64,000 nt of DNA, from assembly GCA_023079485.1 (NCBI GenBank), contig CM041084.1:14134609-14198608 (forward strand). Direction: 5' to 3'. This document shows positions 1 through 13,400 of this stretch, piece after piece (position 1 is the first letter of the stretch; every line of letters starts with the position of its first letter). A program made the position numbers and the translations under genes. Under the pieces are notes generated by a model. The model was not told where the DNA came from. It saw only the letters and a list, made by a program, of their open reading frames with translations, and ran no database searches. This stretch comes from Archilochus colubris (Eukaryota > Chordata > Aves > Apodiformes > Trochilidae).

Positions 1-3000
1 GCTAGTGAGTTCCAGGAAAGACTCTGTGATGTGTCCTTTTTCATAAGAAAATATACCTAAGAACATAGCCAAGAAGAGTTCCCTTTCTCCTGGAAATACA
101 AAGTAAGGCTATTGGCATTTGGCTAAGTGGTTGTGCCAAAAGGGGTAATAACCATGCAACTTTGATCTTATACAATCCTTTAAACTGATAGTCTTAAACT
201 AATCAACATCATGAAAGCAGTACTGTATCTCATACATATGTATAATATTCTTTTTAGTATTTATACATTTAGTTAGGCTCCATACCTTCCTTTTTTCCCC
301 CATAAGATTGTATCTGACTGAAGACAAATGAGGACACAAAAACTGAACGAGGGATGGAAACAGCAGATGGCAATTTTGCTTATGTTTCTATTACATATAC
401 CACATCCATTTGTATAGCATAGATGGAAGTCCCTTACCAAGATCTCCCTCTCCCCACATCACACACCCCTTTCCATATTTACACTAGTTCTGGCCATCAC
501 TTGATGTCACAAAACCATTTTATTTGTCTGGTACATTTGTGGGCTGGACTTGGCATGTCTTACTTCACTGGAGCCTTTTGGTTTGGGTGATGTCATTTTC
601 CATCATCTGCATAAAAATGAATTCTGGTTGCTATTGCTGCAGTAAAGAAAAAAAATACATAAAACCAGTTGAAAAGGTTGATGCTACATCTCCTACAGAA
701 TTTTTTTCTTGGTCTTTGCTAATATTAGTGACAGGATGTCCTGACAACTTTGTGATTACTGATCGCATTAGGATATAAGCTGGATGTTACCTGCTTCCTA
801 TAGATCTGGCTGACTGATGTCCAGATGGACTCAACGGAGTTCTAAGCCCAAGTCCTTTTCTGTCTTGTCCCAGTCTGCTTTTCTCCAAGAAAAATCCCCC
901 TCCTTGATGAGGTGCATAAGGGATACAGAGGCGATGACGCAGAGGGACACACAAGTAGTGGAACAGGAATCCCTACCTGTGCTGCATCTGGACCATCCTC
1001 CTAGCTGCTGGGTGAAGTAATTAACTACATTGACATTCTGGATCCAAGTAATGGAGAATTATTAGAATACTAATGAACCCTCACTGTTTTTTTCTGTATA
1101 ACTAACTTTTCTCCTTCCAAACAAATACTGATAGCATTAATAATCAGTTTAGTTATTACCTCTCACTGTCTCAGGGTGTATTTATAAAGAACTGAAAACT
1201 TCATATCTAAAGACATAAACAGCAATCCAGATGTTTTTAATTTAAAATAATCAAGACATAAAAAACAAAACACAATTTGAAAAGAAAACAAGAACTGAGA
1301 AGCAATATCAAAACAAGTTGTTAGTTGAAAATCTTTCATGAAGCTCCTACAATCTGGAACTGTTTTCTTCTACCTCATCAAATGTCAATTGAAAACTAGT
1401 TCCCTGTCCCAACTCATTTCCTCTATTTCATTTTGGTATATATGAAGAAGTCATGTCCTGTTATTGGCTGAAAAGCATCATGTATTAGGCTCAGACATTT
1501 GTAACTCAACAATACACTTGGAATATGGGTGCAAAATATTTCTTTACCCATAGAAGTCCTGATTCTTGAATATTATGCTAATAAAATGGAGAGTATAATT
1601 GTTGATATTTCTGACATATATTACTCATAGCTCCAGGATCTTCTGGAAGCTGACAGGTATTCAGGAAAATGTTTGAGTCCTAAAAGTTACATGAATTATG
1701 TATTTCTTGTATGAAATTTCAGATGATCCGATATTTGTTATACCTTATTTGTTATTCATCATTTGCTCTTCATTACAGTTGTATTTATAAGTTTCAGTTA
1801 CACAATCAGGGAGCACAGACAATAGGATGTGATTTGGTTGACCAGTCAAACATTTCAAGTAGTGAATTGATGACACTAACAATTTGAGAACAAAAAAATT
1901 AGGCTGAAATCTGTTCACTTAAAACTGTTCAGAGAATACTTACAAATAACAAATGTGTTTGTAGAAATCAGGATTGTTTCCAGAGTGATTCATGAACTGC
2001 AAAACGGCCAAATTAGCAACAAACACTATTTGCAATGGATAATTCAATCAGTCATAGATAAAAGAGAATGAAGCAGAATCTGTGATTCTCCTTTCAGGAA
2101 ATGTCGAGTAGCGTTTTCTTTCTCTGCTGCACCATCAAGGCTGACTGGAAAACACGATCTTTTCTTACAGACTTCAATTTGTATGAGATGCTAAGCAATG
2201 CTTTTAACCTTATCAGCATTTTCAAAATGTTTTCCTCCCTTTCTCAAGTCCCTCAGTATTTTTTAGCCCCAGTGACTGGCAATAAATTGAGGCATGACTG
2301 CATTTACTAATCCTGAAAATCCATGCCTGTTTCAGCAACTAATTTATAAATCAATTTTTATATTTAGCTTTAGAGAACTTCATTGGTTTTGGGCAGCTCC
2401 AGAAAGATGGTGTGGGGACTCTATTCTCTCTTTCTTCAATGTTTGTAGCCTCTCTGTGAGAGCCACAAAAAAAACCCTACTGAAGTCATGACTGCCTTTT
2501 GTCTGTTTAGGCAAACAAAGCAGTATTATAACCACAGTCTGGTGTGATGACTGATGGCTGGGTTGTATAGCAGAGATACAAACTATTGTATAGATTTGTA
2601 TAGATTTGCAACCCTTTTTCAGCAATATTCTAGCACAGGGGGCAGGATTTACATGCTCAACCTTTAGCCATGTTAGGAGGTAGTCATCTGGGTTCCTTCA
2701 GAAGGAAGAGAGAGAATTCATCTATACAGTGTCACATGGGACAGAAGAGTCAGTGGCTGGTGGTAGGAGACTGAATGATAAGCTTTTAGGAGAAACATGA
2801 GTGGGAATTCATAGGGTGGTGTTAGAAAACCCCAGTATCCTTTGTGACCTCTAGAGGCCTCTCCAGAAAGCTGTGGGTCTCTCCTAGGTCTTGTGCCATA
2901 ACTGCACTGGTGTCCTGCATACCCTGAGTTGCATAAAATTGCACTAGATGGCTCTAAACAAGCAAGTGTATTACTCTTTTACATTACACAAGAAGCATTT

Positions 3001-6000
3001 TACTAAAGTTATTTAATAGCTTCTCTTAAATGTCTGCCCTTATCAGTGTTTTGGTCAGATGCCCAGTGCCACTTAGATGTCATGTTCTAGATTTCTCTTT
3101 ATTTTCATTTAAAACTCAGAATAAATTTAGGGAAACATTAGAGATTGTATTTAGCCCTTATGTACTATAGCAAACAACCCAGAATGATGTGGAGAGACCA
3201 CGCAGTTTCAGAGTATGAGATGATGAATTTTCTTTTGCCTTAATGACATTCACACTGTTGCCTCTTTAAGTGCATGCACCACCTGGTTCACAAAGCCCAG
3301 AGGCTGGCAGAAAAAACATAAGAAAATGCTTTTGCAACCTGTACAAGAACTGTGAATCAAACGCATGGTCTCACCCTGGCTCCATGCCTGCTTTATGTTC
3401 TTTGGAGTGCAGGAAAGTGAGACTACCTGTCTCCCACCTGACCACAGGTCTTAGGAAATGCAAGTTATGAGAGACACTCAGGTTACTTGTTACTTGTCTT
3501 GTTTCGACAGTTTTTCTATGTATATCAGGTGTTCACTGTTTTCCTCAGCAGATCTCTTTGCCAAGATCCAATGCAATCAGCAGTAAAAAAACCCACACAA
3601 AGTGTCACAATGAGATGATTGATCAAATATTTCTGTTTATTCATCTACTACACTGTACCTGCTTTCATTTCCTCGTAGACCACATCATCAACTTTATAAT
3701 GGCATCAAGCTGTGCAAGCTGTACCCATTGTCCTGCTTCTAAAAGTGTGAGAATGGTTTCTTTTGCTACCCACAATTTAGATACATAAGAAAAATCTGCC
3801 ATATATTTCTAAATGGTCTCTTCGACGTGTATAAATATGTTTGTTAAATAACAAACCTATGAAAGTAGAAGGCAACAGAATGAAGTACATCAGGACAATA
3901 CTGAAAAATTGTTCATTTTAGCTTACAGAACTTGTCACTCTCTTCTTGAAATGCACACTTACGTTTGTTTATTTATTAACTTAATCCTAGGATGCTTTAA
4001 TCTTCAATACTCAAAATGGAGATGAATTCAATGAATGACAATTATTTGCTTACCTACTTTATTGTCTGGTTTCTTTTTTAAATATATCCATATACTGCTA
4101 TTCTACATTCTAGCCATTCAACTATCTATTTTTCTCTTCTCTTCTTTCTGGGGCTTTTTTGTCTTTTTTTTACAGCAACATGTTTCTGTTTTACAAGCCT
4201 TAGAGGATTTTTTTTTCCCAGATTAATTAAAAAAGGCTTACGAGGCTTGTACTGAAAAAAAATGACTAAACAGATGGGATGACTCTGTAAGTAGAGTAAT
4301 TCATTTACATCAGAGTTTGGAATGAGTGGGGTACTCAAGTGCGTCAGGTTACATAAGTGAAGCACAATTTGGACAGTAAAACAGACTACTACAGCTAATC
4401 AAATGTTAATACTGGAAGTCCAAGAATGATGACCTTAGGTTGCTGAATCTGATGCTTTTACCCACCTAGAGCTGAAAAGAGTCACAGAGGAAAGCCTGAA
4501 TGTTCAGTGGAGAAACTCTAAAATAGAAGCATCATAATGTCTCTGAGTCACAGAACTTTACAAAATGCAAAGAGGTCACAGCATGGTCATCCCCTTGAGG
4601 AAATCTGAGTAATATAAAAATTTTCTGCCCTCTGACTTGACTGCATGGGTGGCTGAGCTATTTTACCACTCAGGAAGTCTTGAGCAGCAAAAATGCTGAT
4701 CAGAGGACAAAAGCTGCAGTACTGTTTTCCTTCCCCATTCAGTTTCTTTCACGTTTATTTTGATACTGGGGGTTTTAAATTGCATGGAATGATTTGGCTG
4801 ATTATTTTCCAGAAATGTCCTGGAAAGAAAATCCAATAAGACCTGTTAAACTGAAAGGTTGAAAGGTTCTTTTGAAAAAAAAAATAAAAAAAATAAAAAA
4901 TGAGGGAAGCAGAAGGTAAATCAAATTTTAGAGAAAAGAAAGAAAATAGAAAATGGGATAGCTCAGCGTAGGAAAATGTGAGTGCTCACACATCTACATT
5001 CTTTGTCAGTGTAAAAATAATACCTAAATATATGCAAACAGATCAACTCACACAGACATTCATATATATTCATACAGGAGTACTAGCAGAGGCGTACATT
5101 TTTTTCATTCTTTGTTCATCATATGAAATGATATATATGGCACACACCATAGCATATTTATATTTATTGATCTAATTAGAAAACTTCTAGTCTAGCATCA
5201 GAGTTTTTGATCATTTTCACAGTTTATTTATTCCAGAATGTAGTGTTTTGAGAACAATACAGAGCCTTACTGGGTAATTAGAAGTGTTTTATTTCCTGAA
5301 AGTGATCATGTTTGCTTTTAGTTAGAGTGCTTTTTCATCTCAGTGCATTCCCAAACTTATCAATAAATTTCTTGAAGTATGAAATTCTTTATAGGAATGT
5401 TTAAGAATGAAGTCAAAAACTTAGAAGTGATAAATTCATCAATAACTCCTCAATAAAACAGCTATGGTTACATTCTAACACCTAATTATCTTCTGTATCG
5501 TATTCACATATTTTTATATGGTAAAGGCAGAATCTGGAAAAACTTGCTGAGCTGGTTTGTTGGTGAGGCTTCTTCCCCATCTACCCCTACACAGATTATG
5601 TCTTGCCATTCAGATAAGATTGTTGGGATAACACCTATCTCTTAACTCCATATTTGTATGACAGCACAATGACTGCTACACAGCAAAAGGGAGTATAGTT
5701 AGATAAATGCAAAAACAGATGTTCTGGTTCAGAACAATAGTCCATGTAGCTGAGTATCTTGTGTTCATCAATATCCACAGGTAAAAATCCAAAGAAGAGC
5801 AATCATATGTAACGCTTTGCATATTCAGTTTTAAACTATTTTCAGCTCAAGGATTTCCTCATCTTGATGAGACTTTCCTATTTTGGAATCTCCAGAGAGC
5901 AATTCTTGGAAGTATTTATCCATCTGTTTATTGATATCATGCCAATTTTATGCACAATGATCCCTGGGAAGCTATTCTTCAGGTCCATTGCCTACCACAT

Positions 6001-6149
6001 GGAGAACTACCCTGTCCAGTTACTTTTGAACCTGGCCCCTACACATGCACATGACAGCCCCAGTTCTTGATTTTGGGAAAGAAAATGAGCTGTCAGTCTT
6101 CATGCCACCATAACTATGCCAAGCTATGCCAAATCCTCCCTAAGCTTAT
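1..6149. other. Unique AT-rich non-coding stretch
   Basis: I see no gene, RNA gene or recognisable transposon here. Open frames are all under 90 codons and resemble no protein family I know. Visible structure is limited to homopolymer runs, an A-rich tract at 4875-4900, and a short direct repeat near 2587-2608 (GTATAGATTT twice). Sequence around 5860-6100 could be a further decayed extension of the CR1 relic that follows, but I could not match it phrase by phrase. Confidence 0.6.
4875..4900. repeat. A-rich simple repeat (A8-9 T)n
   Basis: Runs of A interrupted by single T residues make up the whole interval. This is an ordinary low-complexity tract with no target duplication or element attached to it that I can see. 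Confidence 0.8.
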
Positions 6150-6500
6150 TTTCCAGGCTGAGGAGCTCCAGCCTATGCAGCTATTTGTGCAGAAACTATT
6201 TCAGGTAAAAAAAAGGATCATCCTTGTTGCCCTTCTCTGGACCTTTTCAAATCTTAATGCACCTCAGAGATCATTTTATAGGTAGAGCTAGGTCTGCTTT
6301 TCCTAATGTGCATCACTTTACATACATCTACATTGCATTTCATCTGTCATTTTATTGCCCGGTCACTCAGTCTTTGTAATAATTCGCAGTCCGCCCTTGT
6401 GAAGCAGGTCTGAATAACTTTGCATCATCCACATATTTTCTTATCTTACTGGTTAATTTCTTTTTCAGGTAATTCTTGATGTTTCTCTCTGAAGCAGTAC
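6150..6500 (-). mobile_element. Ancient CR1 LINE relic, antisense to + strand
   Basis: Read on the + strand, this matches the reverse complement of amniote CR1 phrase by phrase: the 'aggctgaggagctccagcc' block, 'ggatcatccttgttgccctt' followed by 'ctctggacc', then 'catttcatctgtcattttat' with 'tgcccggtcactcagt', and a 'gcatcatccacatattttc' block. This part of CR1 lies in the 3' half of the reverse transcriptase ORF. No frame is intact, so this is a dead fragment. Edges are approximate. The family is recognised from memory of CR1 consensus phrases, not from an alignment. Confidence 0.7.
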
Positions 6501-6877
6501 GGATTTAACCGGCTTGTACCTGCCGTACACCCTCAGCATGATTGTAACAGCTGTTCCTGACCTGGACTTGAGTGGCACAGTGACCTGGATTGGGAAAGTG
6601 ACCTCCAGTTTTTATTCTGGGCTATTTTTAAACAGAGGCAGGAAGCTGATACTGCTGTCAAACATGGAAGCTTGTTTCCTTCCAATGGTGAGTGCCCCAA
6701 TGGTGAGGTGAATTAACAAGATTAACCTTGAAATCATAAATTCTAACTTCTACACTCACATATCTTTATGGCCACTGTGCGTAGTGGCCCAAATGACAAT
6801 AAAGCAAAGGACAGAGAAAAGAAGAACAGATATGTGTATTCCTACTTGGATTAAACATTGATACACATTGTAAACAT

Positions 6878-6905
6878 CTGATACACATTGTCATATGTGT
6901 ATCAG
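6878..6905. repeat. Perfect 11-bp inverted repeat with 6-nt loop
   Basis: The arms CTGATACACAT and ATGTGTATCAG are exact reverse complements separated by TGTCAT. A partial direct copy of the left arm (TGATACACATTGT) lies about 20 bp upstream, so the hairpin may derive from a small local duplication and inversion. No function is evident. Confidence 0.85.
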
Positions 6906-6919
6906 AAAAGATTCCAGGT

Positions 6920-6934
6920 AAAAAAAAAAAAAAA
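6920..6934. repeat. Poly-A run (15 nt)
   Basis: Uninterrupted A run following AGGT. It has no visible retrogene body or target duplication and is best called a mononucleotide microsatellite. Confidence 0.9.
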
Positions 6935-9474
6935 GGAGACTAAATGAACTCTGAAAATGTTAACCCAGGGAATTTAAAAGGAAGAAGTGCAAGAAATGTG
7001 GATCAAAATCAATCTGGGTCGATGTCTCTAGACTTCAGGCATCTTAATGTAGACACCTAAGCTCTTCATTGCCACGTCCCTTTAGCCAGCAAAGATGGGG
7101 ATTTTTAGGAAGCTATTTGCACAACAGGTTTTGCATGTCTACATTAGAATGGATTCAAATAATCATATCGATTACATCACCACTGACTGTAAAAAAGTTT
7201 GAGACATTATGTTCAGAAGTACACATTTCTGATGTTCTGAACTCCACCTAATGTTTTTCCACCTTGGTTGCGTCAAGAAAAAGTTATTTATTTATAAACT
7301 CATAGCACAAGAATTGGTACTAAAGTTTAACCTTGTGGTTAAACCTTTCAGTAATTTCTCCGGATGACTCCCTAGGTCATCTCAGTCATCCTAGGACATC
7401 CAAAATGATCCTCAGAGATGATAAATGAAATTTTTCTTCACTTATCATACTTGTTCCAAGATATTTCCTGAAAAATCTGCTCAAGGTCTCCAGCATGACA
7501 TTATTATGTGTTCTAAGCTTTTAAAACTAAAAAACTACTTCAGAATGCCCACAGCAATCTCAATAGCAGCTGTTTACTCACAGATATTTGAGTAACAGTG
7601 CCATTTGAAAAGTTACCAAAACTGCTTAGTAATAGGGAAAAATATAGGGATTTTTTAAAAAATTTCCTTCCCTTATTCAAAATCAAAAAGTGAAACTTTA
7701 GAAAGTTATGAACTACTGAAAACAAAGGACAAGAATGGAAAATTTTACACAGAATTAATTATAATCATCACTTTTGACATGGTTGTGATTTACAATCACG
7801 TATCTTTCCTAGCAATAGGAAAGACATACAAGAGGATATAAAATTATTTGGAGAACAATAATTTTCTCTGTATGTTTTCCTGAGTACCAGATTTTTAAAA
7901 ATTCCCTGACTGTGACCAGTTTCCTTCTGTGCTGCAATCACATTGCAGGCAGCTTTATGTTCCAATGTGAAAGGCATTAGATATCACGAGTGTGTCAAAA
8001 TATAAGGTTAGCCAGCCTTCCTTAAAGCAAGCAAAGGAAGTAGAATAGGATGCTGAAAAGTGGAACAACGTTAAAGCTGTGGGACATCTGGCTGCCCTGG
8101 ATGAGATGGAATCAAGCAGCTGCTGAACTGTCACAGGAATGCTCCACAAAGGCACAGAGGAATTGTCGTTCCAGATCAAACTAATGGTAGCAGCACCAGA
8201 TGCTTCAGAGGAAGACGTAAAACTTCCATAATAGGCAGTTATGCAAGAACATGTTGGTGAGGGAAGTTTCTCCTTTAAGTCTCAGACATTTAGCTTATGA
8301 TTTATAACCCAAAGAATGTGGATTGATTTATGGCCTGGAGAAAACCACAGTTATCCTTATAATTCATATAATGGCTAATCCTTTCTTTTGAAACATCTAC
8401 ATTCTTTTTCTACGTGTTATGGTAGTTGTGTATGATTAGGAACGAAATATGAAGAAATACTGCAACCAACTGCAACTCAAGGAAGAATGAGGAAAAATGC
8501 AATGATGTACATTAGAATATGAGCAAGAGGACAGCAGTAATTTCAAAAAAATGTGACACACATGTTTTCTCTTTTAACCACATGATGACATTGAGCATAG
8601 CAGAAGTACAGCTAACAAAGCACAAGTTGGAGTCATCCAGGTGTGAGGCTGTGCAGATGGGGGGAGGTGGGAATGAGCACTGCCAGTTGGTGGGATGAGG
8701 CCCACTCTCCTACCCTGTGTAAGGGCTGCTAGCTGCCACAACACCGTTACAGAAGAGAAGCACTAGAAAAGATGCTCTTGCTTTCAAATCCAGAGTACTT
8801 AGTTATTAAAATATATATACATAATTCTATTTTTTAACATACTCTTAAATCCCCTTCTTCTCAGAGATGGAGATTGCATGTTCTCATCACAAGGCATGCA
8901 ACCTGGTATTACCTTTGGCTAGCTTGTAGTCCACATTTTGACCAGGCCATCAAGCTGCTTCTGATTGCTCTTCGATGATAGACTAAGCCAGTAGAGTTGT
9001 GTCATTGAGATGGCTTCTGCAAAGAGGGCAATAAATCCCCACTGGTCAGGGTTGCTAAAGTAGAGGGAGCAATTTTTTTCCTCTCTTATAGCATAAGCCT
9101 GTACTCTTAACTATTTATGTTACGAAAATGCATGCCAGGATCTGAATGTTTGCTCGGGGTATGATATGACAGTCACACATGCTACAGCTGTGTACATCCT
9201 ACTGCTGCCAGAGACTGTACTTCATTTTGAACTACTTAAAGGAGTAGTTTAAGTTTTGTGCTGACACACAAAGTGCATCAGCATATAAGCACGTTATTAG
9301 AGAGGAATTTTGGGCCACACTACCGCTTTTGAAATAGCACAAAACAGTAAAGACACAAATGGCAGATACCCATTTAAATATACACAGACTGAATAGTTAA
9401 GTCACCGGAGTGCTTCTTAGATTATAACACTGTAGGAACCACTAGAGGTAGAAGTTTTTTTCCATAATCCTTGT

Positions 9475-10270
9475 TAAACTGTTTCAGAGGCTAATCATCT
9501 TTATAAAACCAATGCCTTTAAATCTGTATTTTTCCAGCTTCAGCTCCCATCTACTGTATCTTGTTATGTCTTTGTCTGTTGAACTGAAGAACCCTCAATT
9601 ATCAAATATATCTTCTCCATGGAGATACTTATAAACTGTGATTATGTCATCTCTTAACTTCCCTTTGATAAACTAAACAGATTGAACTCATTGAGTTTAC
9701 AATCTTTGCTTTCCTGACTCTTAATCATTCCTATACTTCCTCCCCAAACATCCCCAGTTTGCAGACAACTGCAGAAGACACTAAAACCCAGAACTGGACA
9801 CATTGCTGTAGTCACAGACACAAACTACTAAGAAGATAAAACAGCCCAAATCCTCTTCACTCTTCCAAAGATCACAAAAGCCACATCTGTTCAGTTATGA
9901 TTCTCTGTTTACATTTTGAGACCTACCAGTTAGCCAGTTCTAAGAAACTCAATATGTGTTGTGCTGATTTTTAGTCAGTACAGTTACTTAAAGAAATATT
10001 TGCTGAGCACTTTGATGAATGTTTGACATAAATCTATGTATTTTGTATCAAGGCTAGTTACCTTGATTATTAACCCATCTTGTAATCCCATCAGAGTTTG
10101 GTGGGTTGGTTTGACAAGATTTATTTTCATAAACTCATGTTGATTGGCGTTTAATATATTATGATCTTTTGGAAGTTGCAGTATTCCAATTGATATAATT
10201 TCATAAGGAATTATTCTGCCAGCTGCTGAAGGACTACATTCTGTCCCTGTGGAAATTCTGTGGGTCATTT
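9475..10270 (-). mobile_element. Ancient CR1 LINE relic, about 800 bp, antisense to + strand
   Basis: This is the longest of the old CR1 relics. On the + strand, successive blocks match the reverse complement of the old amniote CR1 type: 'ccctcaattatcaaat', 'gatacttataaactgtgatt', 'gataaactaaacagattgaa', 'cccagaactggacacat', 'cattttgagacctaccagtt' and 'tcataaactcatgttgattg'. An internal deletion seems to have removed sequence between about 9830 and 9895. Part of the reverse transcriptase frame is still open at 9984-10268. Clear substitution and small indels indicate great age. Ends are approximate. Confidence 0.8.
9984..10268 (-). pseudogene. Decayed CR1 reverse transcriptase fragment
   Basis: A 94-residue open stretch inside the CR1 relic. 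The visible segments NQHEFMK and YIDLCQTFIKV line up with the CR1 reverse transcriptase region in which a QHGF-like turn is followed by the catalytic motif A (family pattern YLDF, two residues, AFD). The first aspartate of motif A is kept (YID), but the AFD part reads TFI, so a conserved acidic residue is lost. No complete domain, endonuclease or start is present. The fragment is not expected to make a functional protein. Confidence 0.7.
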
Positions 10271-12862
10271 TATATTAAATTGATTCCAACATATTAAACC
10301 TACCTCAGTGTTTTATCATATACTATAATGTAAATATCACTGCAAAGAGGCTGCCTTACACAATCTAAATGACTGGGGTAAGAGTGTGAACACTTCACTG
10401 CAAATTGAACTAAGCTTCCAGAAAATTCAATCTTCCCGTGTAAGAAAAATTCATTAACCTCCAGCCTAGATGAGTGGGTTTATTAAAAAAAAATACATTA
10501 AATATGTTAAATATGCTATGATAACATAGGTCAGTATATAAAATGATGCATTAAACAGGAAACATTTATATTTATCCAAAATCTGTGTTCCAGGGGTAAT
10601 GCTATGCTAATAGATAAAGAAAATTCCCATTGATAATAATTATAAAACACCTTACCCCCAAAACCTTATAAAGGCAATAGTCAGTATTCCAGACCTGAAC
10701 TGCAACGGAGTGAAGTGTAATAACATGAAATGCAATCAAAATGCCCAAAGTTCACATAGAATAAGTTTGGAAATTAATAGTAGACTCTAGGGATCAACAA
10801 GTTAGATCATGTGAGCAGATTCAAAATAAAGAGATGTAAACTTACTACCTAGGTTTTTCTGGTTCTCTGTAAACTTGAAATAAGGCCAGTAAGAGCATTG
10901 CACTTTAGAACACTGTAGCTTCTAGTTTTTAAGTTATGCATCCAGGTTTACTATATACCTGAAATATTGAGATGGAATCTGGTTCTATATTGGGTTCTTT
11001 TAAAACCCAGCTGTAGAAGGAAACAGTGGTATCTGTCACCCCTCTTTTTCAAAACTTGCAGGGACTGGGACAGTCATCTAGAATATGGGGTTCTAGGTTC
11101 AATCCATTTGCTGTCTAGAGGATTCAAGCCATGTTCTCCTGACTCCCTAAGGCACCAAAGTCATTTGGAATAGCTTTAGGAAGATCGTGAAGGGTTGTTG
11201 TTGTTCCAGTATACTGAAGCTCTCCCACTTTAGGTGACGCATTTAAACAATGAAATGGAAGAGACATGACTAAATACCAGGGTTTAAATCACTCACAGGT
11301 ATATGGAATAATAAAACATATAATAAATGAGAGACACCCCTAGTCTCTGTTGCTTGGTACATGTTTTCTTTCTTTAGACTTAGGAAGAAGCTGAGCTTAT
11401 GTCCTGAAGTGGTGTTCTATGCTTTCAGGAAAGAAAGTCACTCACTGCATTCCTGTTTCCTGGCTTTATTAGAGGCAGATCAGCTGTTGGGTTTGCTCTA
11501 GAAGACACTGATCCTTGAAGGAGAATCTGTGTGAGTTATGGCAAGATTTAGGCCAGGGACAGGTCTTGAACTGTTTTTCAAGTCTGCCTACTTTGGAAAT
11601 TTAAAACAATGAGGGAGGATTAAGCCACCAAACCTGAGTTGACTAACACTTAACATGCTTATTCTATGTTGTTCAGGTTCACTCTGTAATGGACACGAAA
11701 ATACAAACTCTCTGAGAGAGCAAGCATCTCCAGTTATCATACAAGTGACTCCTTGCACACATACTTGTTTTCTTCTGTGACTACAGAAGAAGGATAAACA
11801 ATCCACTCAAGTTACACATTTCGTTTTTAATGAGTTAAGGTAAAATGAGTCCCACTCTTGAAACCATAGATGTAGTCTAGGTTTAAGGACCTGCTGGAAT
11901 AGTTGTGGAGTTAGTTCATGGATCTGAGTACCTTAGATGCCCAGTCACATCTAATATTCCACTGGTTTTGCCCTAATATTCTGTAGTTCGACTGAGGAAA
12001 AATGGGATCTTGCTCATTTCTTTCTCAGAAATTCAAAATCATCCATTTGGAATTTACCTTAAAAGTACAGCATTATATATGAAGTGTTCCTTCTGCTTTC
12101 TGTCAGACACAGCTTCCCTGCCCTTTTCCCTTTGACTGCACCAGCATAATCCCAAGAAAACCTTCTCTGCAAGGCTTAACTCCACTGATGAGGTGCTCTT
12201 ATTTGGGCCAGACCCAATGTACTTTACTAAGCAACAATTCAATTATCAACATAGCTGACTTAAACCTGACACGAAGGCATAAGATAAGGTCTGAGATGGC
12301 CTGGCTAGAAGCAATCAAGATTTTTTTGTATTAAAGTAAAGATAGCACCTTATTAACTGAATTTTCTATATCCTTGTCTTATCTCAGTGATCATCAGAAA
12401 TGTATCTTCTCTGGCTGCTGGCCACTTATTGGTGAATTGATTCCTCTCTCTAGTTTGCGACAAGTGACCACAGAGAGCGACTGCGCAGATAAGAAATATC
12501 TGGAATTTCCATTCTCCAGATGTCCTGAGTTCTGAGAGAATCCATGATTTACTTTGTTTTTTCCTGGGGGAAGGGTTATAAAACTGAAATGAACATTTCT
12601 GATTTTGTAGAAATTGAATGTTCCATATAATAAATTATTCTAAGAAAACATTCCCAAATAATGTCTCTTTCTTTAATTCCAGAGATCAACTTTTGTTCTC
12701 TAATAATGGCACAGCGTGGCCAAGGCTATCAAACGGGTAAAGCATGGATCAGGAAGGACTGAAACAGATATTACACCATGGTGTTGAGATTTGTTCTGAG
12801 ATGGTTAAAAAACATCCTAGTTATCTAGAATAGCACTTGTATCATTGGTCTCAATAGTTACT
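10271..12862. other. Unique AT-rich non-coding stretch
   Basis: No gene, RNA gene or transposon is recognised. A GGTTCAATCC string at 11096 resembles a tRNA B-box, but no cloverleaf can be built around it. Short open frames are scattered on both strands without domain signatures. Confidence 0.55.
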
Positions 12863-12905
12863 GCCTAGTAAATATGGCAGTATTTACTAGGCTGCCTAGT
12901 AAATA
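12863..12905. repeat. 12-bp hairpin followed by a third direct copy of one arm
   Basis: GCCTAGTAAATA (12863-12874) and its exact reverse complement TATTTACTAGGC (12881-12892) flank a 6-nt loop TGGCAG. A third copy, GCCTAGTAAATA, follows in the original orientation with one spacer base (12894-12905). The left-right-left order is what template switching during replication leaves behind. It could also form alternative stem structures. Confidence 0.9.
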
Positions 12906-13377
12906 CGATGCATGCATGGCCAGAGATAGTCATACAGAGAAACAAACGAGGGAGCATCAACTGATGTAAGACCTGAAAGATTCTTCCAGAATTTTTATGT
13001 TTCTAAGTGCCATTGCCAAGTCTTGTACTTAGACATTAGATTCTTGCACCTGGGTTAAAGACATAATCAAGTCTGACAGCCAAGCCAGAATTGTCACATA
13101 GCAGAAACTTGGTTGCAAATCACAGGTATCCTGAATCAAATGGTTTTAAGAATTTTCTTTGCAAACTATCCAGAAGCCTAGTTTGGCCCCCAGAAGCCTT
13201 CCAGTATGCTATAGCTAAAAAATGGAAAATTCAGAGCTTGAAATCAAATACACAGAGTTGATTCAGTTGTCATTTCCTGGTACTGACAAAATCAGATACA
13301 ATACATAGGAAGTGCTTTGTCTTCTTTCTTCAACTCTTACATCATTTTTTTAAGGAAACACAAGATTTCCCATGCTC

Positions 13378-13400
13378 AAAAAAAAAAAAAAAAAAAAAAA
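13378..13400. repeat. Poly-A run (23 nt)
   Basis: An uninterrupted run of 23 A residues. I looked for a retrocopy ending here and saw no recognisable upstream body or flanking duplication. Probably a mononucleotide microsatellite that varies in length between individuals. Confidence 0.9.

Larger units (their letters stand above)
6500..9470. other. Unique AT-rich stretch between two CR1 relics
   Basis: No gene is supported. It holds a perfect 11-bp hairpin at 6878-6905 and a 15-nt poly-A at 6920-6934. The sequence just after 6500 may still be part of the preceding CR1 relic, but similarity fades. Open frames are short and show no recognisable domain. Confidence 0.55.

Noticed and set aside
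11090..11110. tRNA B-box-like GGTTCAATCC
   Set aside because: No A-box at the right distance and no foldable acceptor, D or anticodon stems; possibly a degraded tRNA-derived SINE head, but unsupported.
13378..13400. Poly-A as the tail of a processed retrocopy
   Set aside because: No upstream coding or RNA-gene body and no flanking target duplication. The same holds for the poly-A at 54066 and the poly-T runs at 39293 and 45353.
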